A stretch of 5,433 nucleotides of DNA from Erythrobacter sp. (GCA_003483125.1 DMWU01000126.1:1-5433), one strand, 5' to 3'; counted from the stretch's first letter, positions 1-5,414 are shown. Program-made: numbers and translations. The notes: generated from the letters alone by a model not told the origin.

Positions 1-57
1 TTCGAACCACGATTGACGGAGTCAGAGTCCGTAGTCTTGCCGTTAGACGACGGGGCA
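1..57 (-). tRNA. tRNA-Gln (anticodon CTG), 3' end cut off by the window edge
   Basis: Read on the minus strand, positions 57 to 1 fold as the first 57 bases of a tRNA. The acceptor 5' strand is TGCCCCG (57-51). The D stem is GTCT/AGAC (48-45 with 37-34). The anticodon stem is ACGGA/TCCGT (32-28 with 20-16) around the loop CTCTGAC, so the anticodon is CTG (25-23), which reads the glutamine codon CAG. A four-base variable loop leads into the T-arm strand CGTGG and the start of the conserved TTCGAA loop, where the window ends. The 3' half of the T arm, the 3' acceptor strand and the CCA end therefore lie outside. A T at position 1 would give the weak U1-A72 pair typical of glutamine tRNAs, but its partner is not visible. 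Identity rests on the anticodon and is firm; the missing 3' part is the only gap. Confidence 0.93.
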
Positions 58-70
58 TTGGCCGGGCACT

Positions 71-82
71 GGGATCGATCCC
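71..82. repeat. Perfect 12-base palindrome in the tRNA leader
   Basis: GGGATCGATCCC is a perfect palindrome lying between the predicted tRNA transcription start and the mature tRNA 5' end at 57. In the precursor it could at most form a weak stem, since it has no natural loop. As DNA it could be a dimeric protein site. No function is claimed; the match to self is the only evidence. Confidence 0.35.
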
Positions 83-99
83 TTGCCAAGCGGTGCGTG

Positions 100-128
100 C
101 ATCTAGTTTCAGCGGCCACCAAGGTCAA
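100..128 (-). promoter_or_regulatory. Putative sigma-70-type promoter of the tRNA-Gln gene
   Basis: On the minus strand a TTGACC box (128-123) is followed, after exactly 17 bases, by TAGATG (105-100). This is close to TTGACA-17-TATAAT. Transcription would start near position 93 and leave a leader of about 35 bases before the tRNA 5' end at 57, which RNase P would remove. The position and spacing fit a housekeeping promoter. The call is by eye only. Confidence 0.6.
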
Positions 129-159
129 GGGCCAGATCGAGCCTTGTGTTTACCCGAAC

Positions 160-188
160 TTGCCCGATTCCCCGGTACGCGCTAGCAA
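160..188 (+). promoter_or_regulatory. Weak candidate promoter for ppx-rlmE
   Basis: TTGCCC (160-165), a 17-base spacer and TAGCAA (183-188) form the best-spaced pair I could find in front of the ppx-rlmE unit. Transcription would start near 195, about 47 bases before the chosen ATG. The -10 box is a poor match, so this is only a suggestion. The divergent layout with the tRNA gene requires some promoter in this stretch. Confidence 0.25.
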
Positions 189-200
189 CGTCCCTAGGTC

Positions 201-221
201 CTCGTGCGATTGATGCACGGG
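201..221 (+). other. Hairpin just before the ppx start, overlapping a purine-rich GGGAGG
   Basis: CTCGTGC (201-207) can pair with GCACGGG (215-221) as a 7-bp stem with one G-T wobble and a 7-base loop. Its 3' arm covers the first three bases of GGGAGG (219-224), the best ribosome-binding-like sequence upstream of ppx. That motif lies 17 bases before the ATG at 242, farther than usual. The structure could influence translation initiation or be chance. Confidence 0.3.
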
Positions 222-241
222 AGGAAAAGAAAGTAATTGAA

Positions 242-1492
242 ATGGCGGACCTCTCTCCGCCGGACGGTAAAAGGAGGGCTGGAAAGAAAAGGGGCAACAA
301 GTCCGGCAAAGTAGCCGATTTTCGCTACAAGCGTCCCTCCCGGCCCAAAGAAAAGAAGAAGCCGCAGCGGCAGGAGAAATCCCGCACGCGCGACTATCGT
401 TGGAAATCCAAGCCACAGAGTCGGAAAGGCGGCAATGCAGCTGCGCCTGCGATCATGCGTGCCGACAAACCGAGGAAGGGGCAGGCATATGCCGCGCTCG
501 ACCTTGGCACGAATAATTGCCGCCTACTGATTGCCCGCCCGACAGGCGAGAACTTCACGGTGATCGATGCATTCAGCCGCGTGGTAAAGCTGGGCGAGGG
601 GCTAACCCAGTCTGGCGAATTGAGCCAGGACGCCATGGATCGCACAGTGGCAGCGCTTGGCATTTGCGCCGAGAAATTGCAGCGGCGCAATGTAGCGCTG
701 GCACATTCGGTTGCCACCGAAGCATGCAGGCGAGCCCGCAACGGCGCTGAGTTTATCGAGCGCGTACGGCGTGAAACCGGGATTGCACTAAACATCATCA
801 GTGCAGAGGAAGAAGCTCGCCTAGCGGTACTGGGCTGCCATATCCTGCTCGAACCAGGTGACGGTCCGGCCATAATCTTTGATATTGGCGGCGGATCTAC
901 GGAACTGGTGCTGCTTGAGCCAGGCGAACGAATTCCGCGCATCCTGGATTGGCAAAGCGTGCCCTGGGGGGTTGTTTCGGTTACCGACACAGTCGGCAAA
1001 TGCGAGGGTGGCGAGGAAAAGCGAGCTGAGAAATACGCACAGATGCGCAAGGTCGTTAGCGAGAGCTTCGCGCCATTTGCAGAGCGGATTGCGAAGTCGC
1101 GCGAACTGGGAGGATTGCGCCTGTTGGGAACCAGCGGAACTGTAACAACGCTGGCAAGCCTCCATCTTGAGCTGCCGCATTATGATCGCAAAGCCGTTGA
1201 CGGCCTGATTGTGCCTGCGGATTCCATGCGCGACATCAGCACGCGTCTTGCAACCATGTCTGCCAGCGATCGGCGTACCTTGCCGTGTATTGGCCATGAC
1301 CGGGCCGATCTGGTGGTCGCCGGATGCGCGATACTCGAATCGATTCTCGACATTTGGCCCGCGACACGCCTGGGGGTCGCTGATCGTGGCATAAGGGAGG
1401 GAATCTTGCGCAGCCTGATGGCAGACCAGCTTGGCACCCAATCGCCCCCGACCAGCCGGCCGCCAGACCTCCAATGGAATAACAGGAAATGA
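242..1492 (+). CDS. ppx: Ppx/GppA-family phosphatase (exopolyphosphatase or pppGpp phosphohydrolase) with a basic N-terminal extension
   Basis: This cytoplasmic enzyme, 416 residues from the chosen start, belongs to the ASKHA-fold Ppx/GppA family, which releases phosphate from inorganic polyphosphate and/or converts pppGpp to ppGpp. The first phosphate-binding loop is DLGTNNCR (residues 87-94) and the second is FDIGGGSTEL (213-222). LGTSGTVTTLAS and the C-terminal VADRGIREGIL are also family signatures. By alignment with E. coli PPX, R163 matches R93 and E191 (in EEEARLA) matches the catalytic E121. The protein stops after the two core domains and lacks the C-terminal HD-like domain of E. coli PPX (513 aa), as in short bacterial forms such as the Aquifex enzyme. 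Residues 1-83 are very rich in Lys and Arg and are not part of the family core. The ATG at 242 has no good ribosome binding site; ATGs at 146 and 455 are alternatives, the latter removing the basic tail. Its stop overlaps the rlmE start. Substrate preference cannot be told from sequence. Confidence 0.93.
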   Translation: MADLSPPDGKRRAGKKRGNKSGKVADFRYKRPSRPKEKKKPQRQEKSRTRDYRWKSKPQSRKGGNAAAPAIMRADKPRKGQAYAALDLGTNNCRLLIARPTGENFTVIDAFSRVVKLGEGLTQSGELSQDAMDRTVAALGICAEKLQRRNVALAHSVATEACRRARNGAEFIERVRRETGIALNIISAEEEARLAVLGCHILLEPGDGPAIIFDIGGGSTELVLLEPGERIPRILDWQSVPWGVVSVTDTVGKCEGGEEKRAEKYAQMRKVVSESFAPFAERIAKSRELGGLRLLGTSGTVTTLASLHLELPHYDRKAVDGLIVPADSMRDISTRLATMSASDRRTLPCIGHDRADLVVAGCAILESILDIWPATRLGVADRGIREGILRSLMADQLGTQSPPTSRPPDLQWNNRK

Positions 1493-2160
1493 GCCGTTCT
1501 GGCCGCAATCCTGACAGGCGTGTCAAGACTGCCAAGAAGCGCAGCGCATCATCGACGCGCTGGCTCGAGCGGCAGCTCAACGACCCCTATGTCAAACGCG
1601 CGAAGGCCGATGGCTATCGAAGCCGCGCGGCCTACAAGCTCATCGAGCTTGATGAGCGATTTGGCCCCATCCGCGGTGCGAAACGCGTTGTCGATCTGGG
1701 TATCGCACCGGGTGGCTGGAGCCAGGTTGTCCGCAAGCTCGCGCCCAAGGCGGCGATTGTAGGAATTGACCTGTTGCCAACCGAACCCATCGAAGGGGTC
1801 ACAATCCTGGCAATGGATTTCATGGATGATGCGGCACCGGGCAAGCTGGAAGCAGCGCTAGACGGCCCGCCCGATCTCGTTTTGTCAGACATGGCCGCCA
1901 ATACGGTTGGCCACAAGCAAACCGACCATTTACGTACAATGGCATTGGTAGAGGCGGGCGCGTGGTTTGCCTGCGAGAACCTGGCTAAAGGCGGCACCTT
2001 CGTAGCCAAAGTATTGGCAGGCGGCACAGATACGGAGCTGCTCAATCTGCTGAAGCAGCATTTCACCAGCGTCAAACACGCGAAACCCCCGGCGAGCCGC
2101 AAGGGCTCGTCAGAGTGGTATGTGGTTGCGCAGAATTTCAAAGGCGAGCGCGCCGGTTAG
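1489..2160 (+). CDS. rlmE: RlmE (FtsJ/RrmJ), 23S rRNA uridine 2'-O-methyltransferase
   Basis: This 223-residue enzyme uses S-adenosylmethionine to methylate the ribose 2'-OH of the A-loop uridine equivalent to E. coli U2552 in 23S rRNA, a late step of 50S subunit assembly. The SAM-binding motif is VVDLGIAPGGWSQV (67-80). The catalytic tetrad is complete: K50 (in RAAYKLIELDE), D134 (LSDMAAN), K174 (FVAKVLAGG) and E209 (SSEWYVVA). Spacing (84, 40, 35) nearly matches E. coli K38, D124, K164, E199 (86, 40, 35), so there is no large insertion. The N-terminus (SGRNPDRRVKTAKKRS) is basic, as expected for rRNA contact, and somewhat longer than in E. coli (209 aa). The ATG overlaps the stop of the upstream phosphatase gene as ATGA. 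Its AGG (1484-1486) sits very close to the start, so translation is probably coupled to ppx. The stop is 4 bases from that of the convergent cytochrome gene. Confidence 0.96.
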   Translation: MSRSGRNPDRRVKTAKKRSASSTRWLERQLNDPYVKRAKADGYRSRAAYKLIELDERFGPIRGAKRVVDLGIAPGGWSQVVRKLAPKAAIVGIDLLPTEPIEGVTILAMDFMDDAAPGKLEAALDGPPDLVLSDMAANTVGHKQTDHLRTMALVEAGAWFACENLAKGGTFVAKVLAGGTDTELLNLLKQHFTSVKHAKPPASRKGSSEWYVVAQNFKGERAG

Positions 2161-2164
2161 CGAA

Positions 2165-2767
2165 TCAGGCGCCAGCTTCGGCAGTTTCTTCGGCAGCTGC
2201 GGCTACAGCTTCTTCACCCGCTTCAGCGTCCACCTCTTCAGCCACCACAGGGGCCGGCTTGGCAGGTGCACCGCCATTCGCGGCGAGATATTCCATCACA
2301 TTGGCACGCTCTTCAGCAATGCCGAGGCCGGCAAAACTCATCTTGGTGCCATTAGCGAAACCACGTGGACTCTTTAGCCATTCATCCATGGCTTCCCATG
2401 TCCAGTCGCCGCCCTTGCCAGCCAGTGCAGAGCTATAGGCAAATCCAGCCACATGGCTGCCGATTGGCTTGCCCATAATGCCGTAAAGGTTCGGACCGAT
2501 GCCATTGGCCCCGCCCTCATCCACAGTGTGGCAAGCCACGCATTTGGCAAATGACCGCTGTCCGGCAGTTACGTCTGCATTGGCAAGCAGGGAGCCGAAA
2601 TCAGGCCCTGTATCGACAGGCCCATCGGTCACAACGCCTTCTACCACCATGCCCATCTGTTCGGGCCGTTCGGCATGGAAATACTTGCCGCTGAGGATTG
2701 CCAAACCAAGCGCAACAATTCCTGAGAAGAGCACCCAGCCAAAGACAGTGTTCATACGATCGTTCAT
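2165..2767 (-). CDS. Membrane-anchored class I cytochrome c (CycM/c552-like) with an acidic Ala/Glu-rich tail
   Basis: This 200-residue protein is a single-haem electron carrier held in the inner membrane and facing the periplasm. Residues 7-26 form one hydrophobic segment without a clear cleavage site, so it should stay as an anchor. A linker of about 35 residues follows. The haem motif is CVACH (76-80: C76, C79 bind haem, H80 is the axial ligand). GIGPNLYGIMGK (89-100) is typical of mitochondrial-type cytochromes c, and M143 in GTKMSFAGL is the likely sixth ligand. The fold ends near residue 165; residues 167-200 are a low-complexity Ala/Glu/Pro tail. Haem attachment would need the Ccm system, not present here. 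The family includes alphaproteobacterial CycM-type carriers between the bc1 complex and cytochrome oxidase, so that role is inferred. The start is uncertain: the ATG at 2767 and the one at 2755 (residue 5) both lack a clear ribosome binding site. The gene diverges from pheA. Confidence 0.93.
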   Translation of the reverse strand: MNDRMNTVFGWVLFSGIVALGLAILSGKYFHAERPEQMGMVVEGVVTDGPVDTGPDFGSLLANADVTAGQRSFAKCVACHTVDEGGANGIGPNLYGIMGKPIGSHVAGFAYSSALAGKGGDWTWEAMDEWLKSPRGFANGTKMSFAGLGIAEERANVMEYLAANGGAPAKPAPVVAEEVDAEAGEEAVAAAAEETAEAGA

Positions 2768-2810
2768 GATGAGATATGGTCCGCGATATTTGGTTTGCGT
2801 TTTCGCGCGT

Positions 2811-2839
2811 CGTCTAGTCGCGGCGAGCGTCTGGCGCAA
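2811..2839 (-). promoter_or_regulatory. Putative promoter of the cytochrome c gene
   Basis: On the minus strand TTGCGC (2839-2834), a 17-base spacer and TAGACG (2816-2811) make a plausible sigma-70-type promoter. Its -10 box resembles that of the tRNA promoter at 100-128 (TAGATG). Transcription would begin near 2804, giving a 5' leader of about 37 bases before the ATG at 2767. The -35 box lies six bases from the inverted repeat cluster at 2846-2885. Confidence 0.45.
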
Positions 2840-2845
2840 GGGTAT

Positions 2846-2885
2846 TGCTTGCAAGATATGTTGCAAGCAGGGCAAGCGGGCTTGC
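2846..2885. repeat. Cluster of GCTTGC/GCAAGC inverted repeats between the cytochrome c gene and pheA
   Basis: Two neighbouring palindromic blocks occupy this stretch. The first is a perfect 9-bp inverted repeat, TGCTTGCAA (2846-2854) and TTGCAAGCA (2861-2869), around the 6-base centre GATATG. The second is GCAAGC (2872-2877), two bases, then GCTTGC (2880-2885). The hexamer thus occurs four times, alternating in orientation, so in pheA mRNA each GCTTGC arm could pair with either GCAAGC arm. A further 5-bp option, CGGGC (2877-2881) with GCCCG (2891-2895), overlaps the second block. The cluster could be a protein operator shared by the divergent genes or a leader RNA with alternative folds. No T-run follows, so it is not a standard terminator. 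Confidence 0.55.
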
Positions 2886-2917
2886 GATACGCCCGAACCA
2901 CGGATAGCAGCAACATC

Positions 2918-3811
2918 ATGCACAGCTTTCCGGAACCTGCGATGGCCATGGTCGAACAAATGCGCGAATCGGCAGCAGCCGATCCCGATCGCGCAATCGC
3001 CTTCCAGGGTTCACCTGGGGCGAATTCGCATCGTGCGGCGATGGAGGCGTGTCCGGATCATTTGCCTTTGTCCTGCTTCAGCTTCGAAGATGCTCTGGAT
3101 GCGGTAAAGGCCGGGAGGGCAGGTTGCGCCATCATACCGATCGAAAATTCGCAGCATGGCCGCGTGGCGGATATTCACTTCCTTCTGCCTGAAAGCGGGC
3201 TTTCGATCGTTGGCGAATATTTCATGCCGATCCACCATGCGCTGATGGGTGTGGGCAAGGGACCATTCAAGGTCGCTTACAGCCATCCGCAAGCCTTGGG
3301 CCAATCGCACAAATTCCTGCGCGAACGAGGGATTGTGCCTCTGAGTCATGCCGATACCGCCGGGGCTGCCGCTTATGTCGCGGAGAAACAGGATCCGACG
3401 CTTGCCGCAATTTCTCCGCCGATAGCCGCTGAACTTTATGGACTCGATATAGTCGAAGACAATGTCGAAGATGCGCATGATAATATGACGCGCTTCGTCA
3501 TTTTAGCGCGCGACCCGGTCCACCCTGAAACGCTGAACGGCGATAGCGCCATCACCACCTTTATTTTCGAGGTGAAAAACATCCCGGCCGCGCTCTATAA
3601 GGCGATGGGCGGCTTCGCGACCAATGGCGTGAACATGACCAAGCTTGAAAGCTATCAGATTGGCGCCAGCTTCTCGGCCACGATGTTCTATGCCGATATC
3701 ATCGGCGCACCCGGCGATCCTAGGGTCGATCGCGCGCTGGAAGAGCTTGCCTTCCATTGCAAGCATTTGCGCATTCTGGGCAGCTATCGCCAAGCACGCG
3801 AACGCGGCTAG
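2918..3811 (+). CDS. pheA: Prephenate dehydratase (monofunctional, with C-terminal ACT domain)
   Basis: This 297-residue cytoplasmic enzyme decarboxylates and dehydrates prephenate to phenylpyruvate, the committed step to phenylalanine. The catalytic part (about 26-198) shows GSPGANSH (31-38), PIENSQHG (74-81), HPQALGQ (123-129), DTAGAA (146-151) and NMTRF (189-193), whose Thr-Arg-Phe corresponds to the essential TRF motif of the E. coli P-protein. No chorismate mutase domain precedes it. An ACT domain (about 210-292) begins TTFIFEVKNIPAALYKAMGG. Here the Phe-binding motifs known from E. coli, GALV and ESRP, read AALY and ESYQ, so feedback control may differ or use other residues. The start is uncertain. 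The ATG at 2918 gives an N-terminus (MHSFPEPAMAMVEQM) that I recall as similar in sphingomonad homologues, while the ATG at 2942 has a slightly better upstream CGGAA. An inverted repeat cluster lies upstream. No convincing promoter was found for this gene. Confidence 0.94.
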   Translation: MHSFPEPAMAMVEQMRESAAADPDRAIAFQGSPGANSHRAAMEACPDHLPLSCFSFEDALDAVKAGRAGCAIIPIENSQHGRVADIHFLLPESGLSIVGEYFMPIHHALMGVGKGPFKVAYSHPQALGQSHKFLRERGIVPLSHADTAGAAAYVAEKQDPTLAAISPPIAAELYGLDIVEDNVEDAHDNMTRFVILARDPVHPETLNGDSAITTFIFEVKNIPAALYKAMGGFATNGVNMTKLESYQIGASFSATMFYADIIGAPGDPRVDRALEELAFHCKHLRILGSYRQARERG

Positions 3812-3947
3812 ACCGCCAATACCGTCCGATCCCGCGGGCATCTGCAAAGGCCTTACCAGTTTGCTTGCAACGGGCCAACTGCCATGCCACCACCTATCGC
3901 AGTGGCCGGGAGACCACGCTTGGGCAAGGCAAGAAAGACAAATTCTC

Positions 3948-4412
3948 GTGAGTGACTATTCTATCCGGGAAGACGATTTGACCTCGCCAGAAGTTCTGGA
4001 ACTCCTCCAACTCCATTTGGACGAAATGTATGCTTGGTCGCCTCCTGAAACGGTGCATGCCTTGCCGCCTGAACGATTGCGCGAGGACGACGTGACCTTT
4101 TATTCGGCCTGGGATGAGGGGAAGCTTGCCGCAGTCGGAGCGCTGAAGGTGTTGGGCGATGGAAGGGGCGAGTTGAAGTCTATGCGAGCTGCACCTGAGT
4201 TTCGCGGCAAGGGTGCCGGCAAAGCTATGCTGGTCCACTTGATGGATGAGGCGGAGCGCCGTGGCTATTGCTGGCTGGGGCTAGAAACGGGGCGACCCGC
4301 TCCCTTCCAGCCAGCGGTAAAATTGTATGAGAGTTTCGGCTTTGGCGAGTGCGAACCATTTGCCGAGTATGCATCCAACGATTTCAGCATGTGCATGTCC
4401 AAGACATTGTGA
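3948..4412 (+). CDS. GNAT-family N-acetyltransferase (YsnE-like), GTG start
   Basis: This 154-residue protein is a single GNAT domain that would transfer an acetyl group from acetyl-CoA to an unidentified amine. The acetyl-CoA pyrophosphate loop is R86-G-K-G-A-G-K92, preceded by the strand GELKSMRAAP (74-83). LGLETGRPAPFQPAVKLY (110-127) with the following ESFGF is the usual C-terminal region. The N-terminal IREDDLTSPEVLELL, the segment SPPETVHALPPERLR (31-45) and the ending EPFAEYASND closely resemble what I remember of Bacillus subtilis YsnE. That protein has been tied to indole-acetic acid production in Bacillus, but a role here should not be inferred from it. The GTG start gives the full conserved N-terminus and no in-frame ATG exists between the pheA stop and it. 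A weak AGAAAG (3932-3937) is the only ribosome-binding-like motif, so expression may be low. It lies 136 bases after pheA and 45 before the SDR gene. Confidence 0.88.
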   Translation: MSDYSIREDDLTSPEVLELLQLHLDEMYAWSPPETVHALPPERLREDDVTFYSAWDEGKLAAVGALKVLGDGRGELKSMRAAPEFRGKGAGKAMLVHLMDEAERRGYCWLGLETGRPAPFQPAVKLYESFGFGECEPFAEYASNDFSMCMSKTL

Positions 4413-4419
4413 CATAGTG

Positions 4420-4429
4420 TTTCCGGAAA
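4420..4429. repeat. 10-base palindrome between the acetyltransferase and SDR genes
   Basis: TTTCCGGAAA is a perfect palindrome in the 45-base gap, 8 bases after the acetyltransferase stop and 15 before the SDR ribosome binding site. It could be a small operator for the SDR gene or chance; nothing else in the gap resembles a promoter. Confidence 0.25.
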
Positions 4430-4443
4430 AGATCAAGCGGAAT

Positions 4444-4451
4444 GGGGAGGG
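4444..4451 (+). promoter_or_regulatory. Strong ribosome binding site of the SDR gene
   Basis: GGGGAGGG lies six bases before the ATG at 4458. It is the clearest Shine-Dalgarno sequence in the window and fixes the SDR start. The other protein genes here have weak or badly spaced sites, so the SDR may be translated comparatively well. Confidence 0.85.
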
Positions 4452-4457
4452 ACACAA

Positions 4458-5414
4458 ATGAGTGATTTTGGCGGTGAATCGACAGCAGATGAGGTTCTTG
4501 AAGGGCTGGATCTTACGGGCAAGCTCGTCTTCGTCACTGGCGGCGCATCTGGGCTAGGCCAGGAAACCGCGCGCGTGATGGCGGCCAAGGGCGCGCATGT
4601 TGTCCTTGCTGCTCGCGATCAGGCCAAGCTGGATGAAGCCGCTGATGCGATCCGCGCCGATACCGGCAGCGACAAGGTTGAGACTATTATCGTCGATCTC
4701 GCCTCACTCGATAGCGTGCGGTCCTGCAGTGCCGAGGCCAATTCTCGCTTCGACAGGATCGACCTGCTCATCAACAATGCGGGCGTAATGGCCTGCCCGC
4801 AGATGCAAACCGCGGACGGATTTGAAATGCAGTTCGGCACCAATCACCTTGGCCATTTTCTTTTGACCAAGCTGCTGATGCCGCTGGTTGAAAAGGGCAG
4901 TGGCAAGCGGATCATTAACCTGTCGAGCCGCGGCCACCATTTCTGCCCCGTCGATCTGGACGACCCGAATTTCGAGCGGCGCGAATATGACAAGTGGCAA
5001 AGCTATGGACAATCAAAGACCGCCAACATCCTTTTCTCGGTAGGACTTGAAAAGCGCTTCGCAGACCGGGGCATACATTCGATCGCGCTTCATCCAGGCG
5101 GCATTGTAACCAATCTTGGGCGCCACATGACCGAGCAGGACATGGAATGGATGCGCAAGCGGATTGAAGAAAACCAAAAGTCTGGTGGCCAAGGTTTCAA
5201 AACCATCCCTCAGGGCGCGGCGACCACCTGCTGGGCGGCAACCAGCCCGGATCTGGAGGGACGTGGCGGCATCTATTGCGAAGATTGCCATGTGGCCGAA
5301 GTCGACGACTCCTCGCCCGAGGGGGGCGTGCGATCCTATGCGATTGACCCGGCATCTGCCGACCGCCTTTGGTCGCTTAGCGAGGAGCTGGTAGGCGAGA
5401 GCTTCAGCGCCTGA
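4458..5414 (+). CDS. Short-chain dehydrogenase/reductase (retinol dehydrogenase/WWOX-like classical SDR)
   Basis: This 318-residue NAD(P)-dependent oxidoreductase is a classical SDR; the substrate is unknown. The cofactor-binding motif is TGGASGLG (27-34), followed by AARD with R53 after the second strand, which often indicates NADP(H). D80-L81 and NNAGVM (106-111) are the usual structural motifs. The catalytic residues are N129 (in NHLGHFLL), S157 (NLSSRGHH), Y183 and K187 (YGQSK). After the active site come HPGGIVTNLGRH (212-223) and a C-terminal substrate region with IYCEDCHVAEV near residues 272-282. The layout matches bacterial proteins often annotated as retinol dehydrogenase or oxidoreductase, typically 300-330 residues. 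There is no signal peptide or membrane segment, so it should be cytoplasmic. About 17 residues precede the Rossmann fold. The start is fixed by a strong ribosome binding site. It may be transcribed with the acetyltransferase gene upstream, as no promoter is evident in the 45-base gap. Confidence 0.93.
   Translation: MSDFGGESTADEVLEGLDLTGKLVFVTGGASGLGQETARVMAAKGAHVVLAARDQAKLDEAADAIRADTGSDKVETIIVDLASLDSVRSCSAEANSRFDRIDLLINNAGVMACPQMQTADGFEMQFGTNHLGHFLLTKLLMPLVEKGSGKRIINLSSRGHHFCPVDLDDPNFERREYDKWQSYGQSKTANILFSVGLEKRFADRGIHSIALHPGGIVTNLGRHMTEQDMEWMRKRIEENQKSGGQGFKTIPQGAATTCWAATSPDLEGRGGIYCEDCHVAEVDDSSPEGGVRSYAIDPASADRLWSLSEELVGESFSA

Noticed and set aside
13..213. 66-codon open frame on the plus strand at the left edge
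   Set aside because: It begins inside the antisense of the tRNA-Gln gene, uses a TTG-type start without ribosome binding site and has no recognisable protein character.
394..1474. Long minus-strand open frames (218 and 217 codons) opposite the phosphatase gene
   Set aside because: They mirror the codon bias of the well-supported Ppx/GppA gene and show no family motif or plausible start signal.
1632..2141. 169-codon minus-strand open frame opposite rlmE
   Set aside because: The opposite strand carries a complete rlmE with intact catalytic tetrad; the antisense frame has no recognisable domain.
2795..2917. Longer pheA starting at 2795
   Set aside because: The added 41 residues are translated from the repeat cluster and promoter region and do not look like family sequence.
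2768..2959. N-terminal extension of the cytochrome reading frame up to 2959
   Set aside because: It would put about 64 basic, non-conserved residues before the membrane anchor, run through the inverted repeats and overlap the start of pheA; the ATG at 2767 just before the anchor is more natural.
2499..3107. 202-codon plus-strand open frame crossing from the cytochrome gene into pheA
   Set aside because: It is antisense to the cytochrome haem region and out of frame with pheA; its translation shows no family signature.
3645..3947. Upstream extension of the acetyltransferase frame into pheA
   Set aside because: It overlaps conserved ACT-domain coding sequence in another frame; the GTG at 3948 gives the complete family N-terminus.
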